DNA of 64,000 bases from an uncultured Eubacteriales bacterium (GTDB lineage: Bacteria > Bacillota > Clostridia > Oscillospirales > CAG-272), in assembly GCA_934393265.1 (NCBI GenBank), contig CAKRQL010000003.1, positions 57,101-121,100 of the forward strand, given 5' to 3'. The notes below the pieces were generated by a model. That model saw only the letters and a list, made by a program, of their open reading frames with translations, was not told the origin of the DNA and searched no databases. The position numbers and the translations under genes were made by a program. Shown here in pieces: positions 59,917 through 64,000 of the stretch (within the stretch, counting starts at the first letter, position 1; each line of letters begins with the position of its first letter).

Positions 59917-62900
59917 TCAGTTTTCTGCCGCATAGTCTGCCGCGGCAAGCTGCATGAGCACAAGAGCCTTTGCAAGCTTCACCTGCTCTGCGTCGGCACT
60001 CTCGCCCGCGAGGACACCCGAGACATAAGCAAGCGGGCTTACGCTCACGGTCATCGTCGTTCCGTCTATCTCGTTGGTTATCTTAAGGGTCACGGTCTTA
60101 TCAAGGTCGGCGGCAAGGATGCCTGCTATATCAACCCTGTATCCGTCATCCTCCTCTGCGGGGGTGATTGCCACGTCGCCGTCTGCGGTGACGAGAGCGA
60201 ACGCATAAGCGTCTGTCTTATCGCTTCTGAAATAGAGCTTCAGAGTTACCGTATCAAGAAGCGAGAGCGTCATGCTGTTCGTCTTGAGCCCTGTTACGGC
60301 ACCGTCAACGGTGGTGGCGGCGTCTGTCGTCACATCGCCGTCAAGCGGATTCTCACCGTCGTTATAGAGCCCAGCATTTGCGAGGTTATCGGTATGGTAA
60401 TTAAAGACAAGCTGCGCCTCTGCGCCGTAGTTAAGCATCGCCTTGACAAGCGTCTTTGCCTTTTCGGTCGTGGTCTCATCCGCGAGGACGAGGTCACAGT
60501 AGTCGCGCACGGAGAGAGTGTAGCTTGTTCCCTCAGTCCCGGCGTCGAGCATACCGGTAAGGGTTATCTTATCAGCCATCTCGGCAGCGGCGACGGGAAC
60601 GGAGACTATATATCTGCCGTCTGCGTCAACTTTAAGCTCGGTGAGTTTAAGAGTCAGCGTCTCGCCGTTCGGGAGAGCAACGGTAACATACGCCGTGTCC
60701 TTATACTGTGCTGTTGCGGCATTGCTGAGCCCTATATAGAGGTTAAGAACGAACCTGTCGCCGAGGGTCATGCCGGCTTTTTCTACCTCCATGGGGACAG
60801 GCACCGCGAGCTTCAGCGCAAAGGTCATGCCCCTGAACACGGTAGCTTTTCTGACAAATTCCTTGCCCTCGCCTATAACGAGCTTTTCATCTGCGGTATT
60901 TACATAAACCTCATTGCCGGTAACGTTCACTGTTCCGGTCACCTTCTGCGGAACGGTGGCATCGTTTATGTAGAGAACCGACGCGGTAGCGGTGATATTG
61001 GTAGCGACATTTGCGCCCGCAACGGCTGCTTGCGGGGGATCGGCGATAAATCTGTCTCCGACTACCACCGTGCTGTTTTCTATTGTCACATTAAGAGTGG
61101 CGGTCTGACCCGCATCGGCGGTGTAGGATATAAACGAGCCTTGATGGGTTATATCGCAGTCGCGGATAGCGAACGTAAGGCTACTAGCTTTGTCTGTCTT
61201 TGACAGCACTCTCATCTGGAAGCTTCCGGCGGTCTCAAGCTTTACTCCGCTCACATACAGTCCGTCAGCGCCGTTGCCGCGGACAATATGGGCGTTAGCG
61301 CACTTTATCGTAAGGTTGTCTTTATAAATGTTCTCCCCTGCCTTTGCGTGAGAGGAGCTGTCCGCGCCTATTATCGTATCATGCGTGTGGTTCTGCATGA
61401 TGAGCGACGCCATGCCGGTATCTATCTCGGCTCCCGGGACAGACGAGTATATATAGGAGGTTACAAGACCCCATGTGCGGAAGATGTACTGGTATGACCT
61501 ATTGCTCTTCCAGTTTTCATAATCGGCGGTGAGCTTATGACCGTTAAGGTCAAAGTAAATCTTCGTGAGCTTTGCGCCCGCGGTGCCTGTGTCAGCGCCG
61601 TTTATTTCAGCCGCGCCGTACACGGTCATATCGTTTACAAATACAAGCTTTGTATTCGTCGTTCCCACCTTTACATTCGCAAGAGGGTTGGCTTCAAGCC
61701 TGCTCTCATCAGATGCTACGGTATGGAAGTTATCCGAGTTGACGTAGGCGGCAACGGTCGTGCCCTCGAACATAACAGCCTGCACAACGTCCTTTGCCTC
61801 CTCAAACGTAGCGAGAACGGGATAGAAATCAACACCTGCCGCTATGTCATCATCGGTTATTCTTCCGGTGAAGAGCTCGCCCCCTTCAGTCCTTGCCCAA
61901 CCGATAACAGCCTTGCCGTCCGGGTAAGCTATGGTCGCCTGCTTTGCAAACGCGACGGGCGCCGCGGCAGCCTTTGCGGTAGAGCCGGAGGCGGCAGTCA
62001 GTCTATCGGTCGTGCCGTCGGAATAATTGAATCTCACCTCTACGCTCGTCGCGTATACGTAGGGGTATGTATCGGAGAGAAGTCCGTCATTTACTATCTG
62101 CGACTGGATAGCCGTCAGCTGTGCGCAATCGCCGGACTTGAAGCTACCCTCCGCAAAGCGGATGCCGTAGCCGAGGGTTACATCGGAGTTTTTCGTCGTA
62201 TCCCAGATAAAGTTCTTTCCGGCGGTCATGTTAACGCGGGTCTTGGTTCCGGTTATTGCAAGCTTTCCGCCCTTGAGCGCGAAGCCGCAGTCACCGCCCG
62301 TCACAAGCGTGCAGTCCGTCAGCGTAAACGAGGACCTGCATTTTGCCTCGGGCTGAGCGACATTTACAAATCTGCCGTGCGTATTGAAGCGGACATCGGT
62401 CAGGGTGACGGTCACGCTGTTTGTCGATTTACCGATGTTAATGCAGGGAACCACCGAAGAAAGATCGACATTCTCGAGCACCGCGGTAACATCGGCTGCA
62501 TTACCGCCGTCTATACTCAGAGGATAAGCGGCAGCTCCCGTAAGGCTTACGCTCGAATTTTTCAGGGTAACCGAGCCGGCGCGGGTCGCGTTAAAGACGC
62601 TGCCGGTGCCGCGCATTATAAAGTCGATATCCTCAACCTTAATCTCTGTCGCGGCGTCCGAATTGTTCATTGTGAATACAGGTGAGACGGAGGTATTGGT
62701 ATAGACAAATCTGCCTCTTACCGTATTCCCCCCGGCGTCCTTCGCGGAGCTTATGAACGACCATTTCGCACCGGCGCCCGGCATAAAGGTGTTATTCCAC
62801 TGTCCGGTGAGGGTGCCGTCCGCGTAAATGGTTTTACCGTTCAGGTCAACCGTTACCGTCTTTGCGGGAAGCCCCATGTTAAGGGATGAGTTAGTCAGCC

Positions 62901-63153
62901 TGAAGTCGATCAACACCTTTATGGTATCTCCCGACTGTGCAGCGGCGGCGCACGCCGCCTTCAGCGTGTCGTACTGCCCTACGGACGCGCCGTCACGGAC
63001 TATTTCAACGATTTTTGTGCCCGACCCTTCCGCAACCGTACCGTCCGGTATGGTGACAGCCGTGTCATCTGCCGAGGAAACGAATGCAAAAACACATGCG
63101 AGAACTACTGCGAGGGTAAGCACGGGGATAAGTACTTTCCAGAGTTTTTTCAT
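59917..63153 (-). CDS. Large secreted protein, beta-helix type, unknown function
   Basis: 1078 residues. A signal peptide (about 1-27, cleavage near S-S-A) is followed by long Asn/Thr/Val-rich sequence in which short strands end in N-x-T or D-x-D, like right-handed beta-helices of surface proteins (for example VTVDLNGKTIYADGTL and later IYFDLNGHKLTADYEN, two similar halves starting about residues 75 and 535). The last ~330 residues (from about 750) are a separate region ending in LAKALVLMQLAAADYAAEN; a similar C-terminus is found in the next gene upstream. No lipobox and no sortase motif. The role is presumably surface or extracellular. Confidence 0.8.
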   Translation of the reverse strand: MKKLWKVLIPVLTLAVVLACVFAFVSSADDTAVTIPDGTVAEGSGTKIVEIVRDGASVGQYDTLKAACAAAAQSGDTIKVLIDFRLTNSSLNMGLPAKTVTVDLNGKTIYADGTLTGQWNNTFMPGAGAKWSFISSAKDAGGNTVRGRFVYTNTSVSPVFTMNNSDAATEIKVEDIDFIMRGTGSVFNATRAGSVTLKNSSVSLTGAAAYPLSIDGGNAADVTAVLENVDLSSVVPCINIGKSTNSVTVTLTDVRFNTHGRFVNVAQPEAKCRSSFTLTDCTLVTGGDCGFALKGGKLAITGTKTRVNMTAGKNFIWDTTKNSDVTLGYGIRFAEGSFKSGDCAQLTAIQSQIVNDGLLSDTYPYVYATSVEVRFNYSDGTTDRLTAASGSTAKAAAAPVAFAKQATIAYPDGKAVIGWARTEGGELFTGRITDDDIAAGVDFYPVLATFEEAKDVVQAVMFEGTTVAAYVNSDNFHTVASDESRLEANPLANVKVGTTNTKLVFVNDMTVYGAAEINGADTGTAGAKLTKIYFDLNGHKLTADYENWKSNRSYQYIFRTWGLVTSYIYSSVPGAEIDTGMASLIMQNHTHDTIIGADSSSHAKAGENIYKDNLTIKCANAHIVRGNGADGLYVSGVKLETAGSFQMRVLSKTDKASSLTFAIRDCDITHQGSFISYTADAGQTATLNVTIENSTVVVGDRFIADPPQAAVAGANVATNITATASVLYINDATVPQKVTGTVNVTGNEVYVNTADEKLVIGEGKEFVRKATVFRGMTFALKLAVPVPMEVEKAGMTLGDRFVLNLYIGLSNAATAQYKDTAYVTVALPNGETLTLKLTELKVDADGRYIVSVPVAAAEMADKITLTGMLDAGTEGTSYTLSVRDYCDLVLADETTTEKAKTLVKAMLNYGAEAQLVFNYHTDNLANAGLYNDGENPLDGDVTTDAATTVDGAVTGLKTNSMTLSLLDTVTLKLYFRSDKTDAYAFALVTADGDVAITPAEEDDGYRVDIAGILAADLDKTVTLKITNEIDGTTMTVSVSPLAYVSGVLAGESADAEQVKLAKALVLMQLAAADYAAEN

Positions 63154-63272
63154 GTTTCTTTCCTTTCGTTATTTATTTTTTTCGGGTTAGCTTTCGGAAT
63201 GCATACGGGGCAAAGCATACCGCAGGGTCAGAACAGCAGCCATGTACCGTCTGCGTTTTTTCCGTTTAGTTA

Positions 63273-63301
63273 ATTATAACAAATTGTTAACAAAAATACA
63301 A
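63273..63301 (-). promoter_or_regulatory. Promoter of the beta-helix protein gene
   Basis: TTGTAT (63301-63296), 17-base spacer, TATAAT (63278-63273). It gives a leader of about 115 bases with a CGCAG/CTGCG hairpin. Confidence 0.65.
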
Positions 63302-63380
63302 TTGCTTTTGCATACATAAATCGGTTTATCTTTTTGTATATTTTGCACATACAAAGATGTAAAAGCACATTCAAAATAAG

Positions 63381-63432
63381 AAAACACGGCGGACAAGCCT
63401 ACCGCGAACGGAGGCTGTCTGCCGTGCTCTTT
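63381..63432. terminator. Terminator of the partial secreted-protein gene
   Basis: CACGGCGGACA (63385-63395) with TGTCTGCCGTG (63416-63426, one wobble), extended by GCCT/AGGC, and T-runs on both sides. Confidence 0.85.
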
Positions 63433-63452
63433 TAATTGCTAATTGCTAATTG

Positions 63453-64000
63453 TCAATTGTTTTTCGCGTACTTTCCCGCGACGAGTGCGAGAGTATACAG
63501 CGCGGGGTCTGCCGCGGCGGGTGCCGATGCGAGATAGGCGGCGAGGTTATACTCTCCGCTCTGCGCCGCTCCGCTCTCGTCGGTATAAGAGAACGAAAGA
63601 GTTTTCGCAAACTCGGCAAGGTCAAGCTCTGCCTCTATTCTCACGCCGTTTTCCTCTATCGCCGCAAGGGTCGTTTTCACTTCCCTGCCGTCTACCGTCA
63701 CGCGGAAGCTCTCCGCAACCGATATATCTGCGGCGGAAAGGTAGAATACGAAGGTCGGCTTATTCTTTATATCAAGGGATATGCCGGTTATCCTTTTCCC
63801 GCTGTCGGATTTTACAGCCGAGGGGAGACCGAGCGAGCCGGGCGTTATATCCTTTCCGTAGTCTGCGCCGAGGATTTCATTTATCTCCTTTATGCTCTCC
63901 TCTGTCGCGGTGCCGAAGTAGGTCATCGCCGATCTGACATAGAGAAGCGTATCCTTTGCGGCGGCTATGCTCGCCTCATCCGCGCCGGAGGAGATAAGCC
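63453..64000 (-). CDS. Secreted-protein C-terminus, similar to the 1078-residue protein (runs off window)
   Basis: At least 182 codons; the frame is open to the window end, so the N-terminus lies beyond base 64000. The visible part has the same layout as the C-terminal ~180 residues of the neighbour: a helical Y-x-x-x-A-M-x-Y-F-G segment, a beta-rich I-T-G-I-S-L-D...F-V-F-Y-L block, F-R-V-T-V-D-G, and a last helix ALYTLALVAGKYAKNN. It is a paralogous secretion or surface module. After the stop a short AT-rich repeat (AATTAGC units) leads into the terminator. Confidence 0.75.
   Translation of the reverse strand, partial: LISSGADEASIAAAKDTLLYVRSAMTYFGTATEESIKEINEILGADYGKDITPGSLGLPSAVKSDSGKRITGISLDIKNKPTFVFYLSAADISVAESFRVTVDGREVKTTLAAIEENGVRIEAELDLAEFAKTLSFSYTDESGAAQSGEYNLAAYLASAPAAADPALYTLALVAGKYAKNN

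Noticed and set aside
59707..61203. A 498-codon open frame on the plus strand
   Set aside because: Antisense to the peptide and beta-helix protein genes; no ribosome site and no recognisable protein.
63160..63270. c-di-GMP riboswitch in the leader of the beta-helix gene
   Set aside because: ACGCAG and a later GAAAG reminded me of GEMM, but the core A-x-G-G-G-C-A-A-A and tetraloop-receptor order is missing.
1..64000. CRISPR arrays, insertion sequences or prophage
   Set aside because: No regularly spaced identical repeats, transposase, integrase or phage structural genes were found.

Overview
The window reads as a chromosomal segment of a GC-rich, gut-type Clostridia (Bacillota). The grounds are the gene set and its order (nrdR-yicC-remA-rpoZ-priA-def-fmt-rsmB, spoVG, mgtE, the tsaE/tsaB block), TTGACA/TATAAT sigma-A promoters, AGGAGG-type ribosome sites, a tRNA-Thr-type T-box, a cobalamin riboswitch, and many Gram-positive lipoproteins and BspA-like leucine-rich surface proteins. 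The taxonomic placement is inference from content. I see no transposase, integrase, prophage or CRISPR array. The segment looks like core genome with a few surface/accessory loci.

Layout. 1-7.2 kb (minus): a housekeeping operon nrdR-yicC-remA-rpoZ-priA-def-fmt-YugP-like protease-rsmB, lacking the usual gmk and coaBC. 7.2-11.2 kb (minus): PAP2 phosphatase, an RpiB-like protein, archaeal-type AspRS and an esterase. 11.4-16.7 kb: an unusual VanZ-like protein with a large ectodomain (+), mgtE behind an attenuator-type leader (-), a His/Cys-repeat lipoprotein (-) and DUF523 (-). 16.8-25.1 kb: murC, spoVG, a large coiled-coil protein and a 1442-residue BspA-like lipoprotein. 25.3-25.8 kb: tRNA-Thr, tRNA-Tyr and an array of micro-hairpins. 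25.8-30.8 kb: a short QueG-like protein, then a plus operon DUF3006-like/plsY/methyltransferase/tsaE/tsaB/rpiB.

30.9-40.95 kb is the most interesting block. A cobalamin riboswitch with its own terminator precedes seven plus-strand genes: an LRR lipoprotein, a lipoprotein ending in a transcobalamin-C-like (DUF4430) domain, a membrane-anchored alpha/alpha-toroid protein, a small anchored DUF4430 protein, then EcfT, a fused double EcfA ATPase and an S component. The toroid plus DUF4430 pair is the two-domain plan of animal intrinsic factor and transcobalamin, here split over separate surface proteins beside a B12-regulated ECF importer. I infer a surface corrinoid-capture and import system.

40.96-45.9 kb (minus): ftsH, a DUF308 protein, a TetR regulator and oleate hydratase. 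46.2-48.4 kb (+): threonine aldolase and a lipoprotein. 48.6-50.3 kb (minus): tRNA-Leu and uxaC. 50.3-54.5 kb: three peptidases (M18, PepD-like M20, M29). 54.5-59.5 kb: an XRE repressor with a palindromic operator candidate, an HPr-like protein without the active histidine, thrS behind a T-box, a mutarotase-like gene and an AraC regulator. 59.6-64 kb (minus): a 52-residue leader-like peptide, a 1078-residue secreted beta-helix-type protein, and the end of a second secreted protein with a similar C-terminus.
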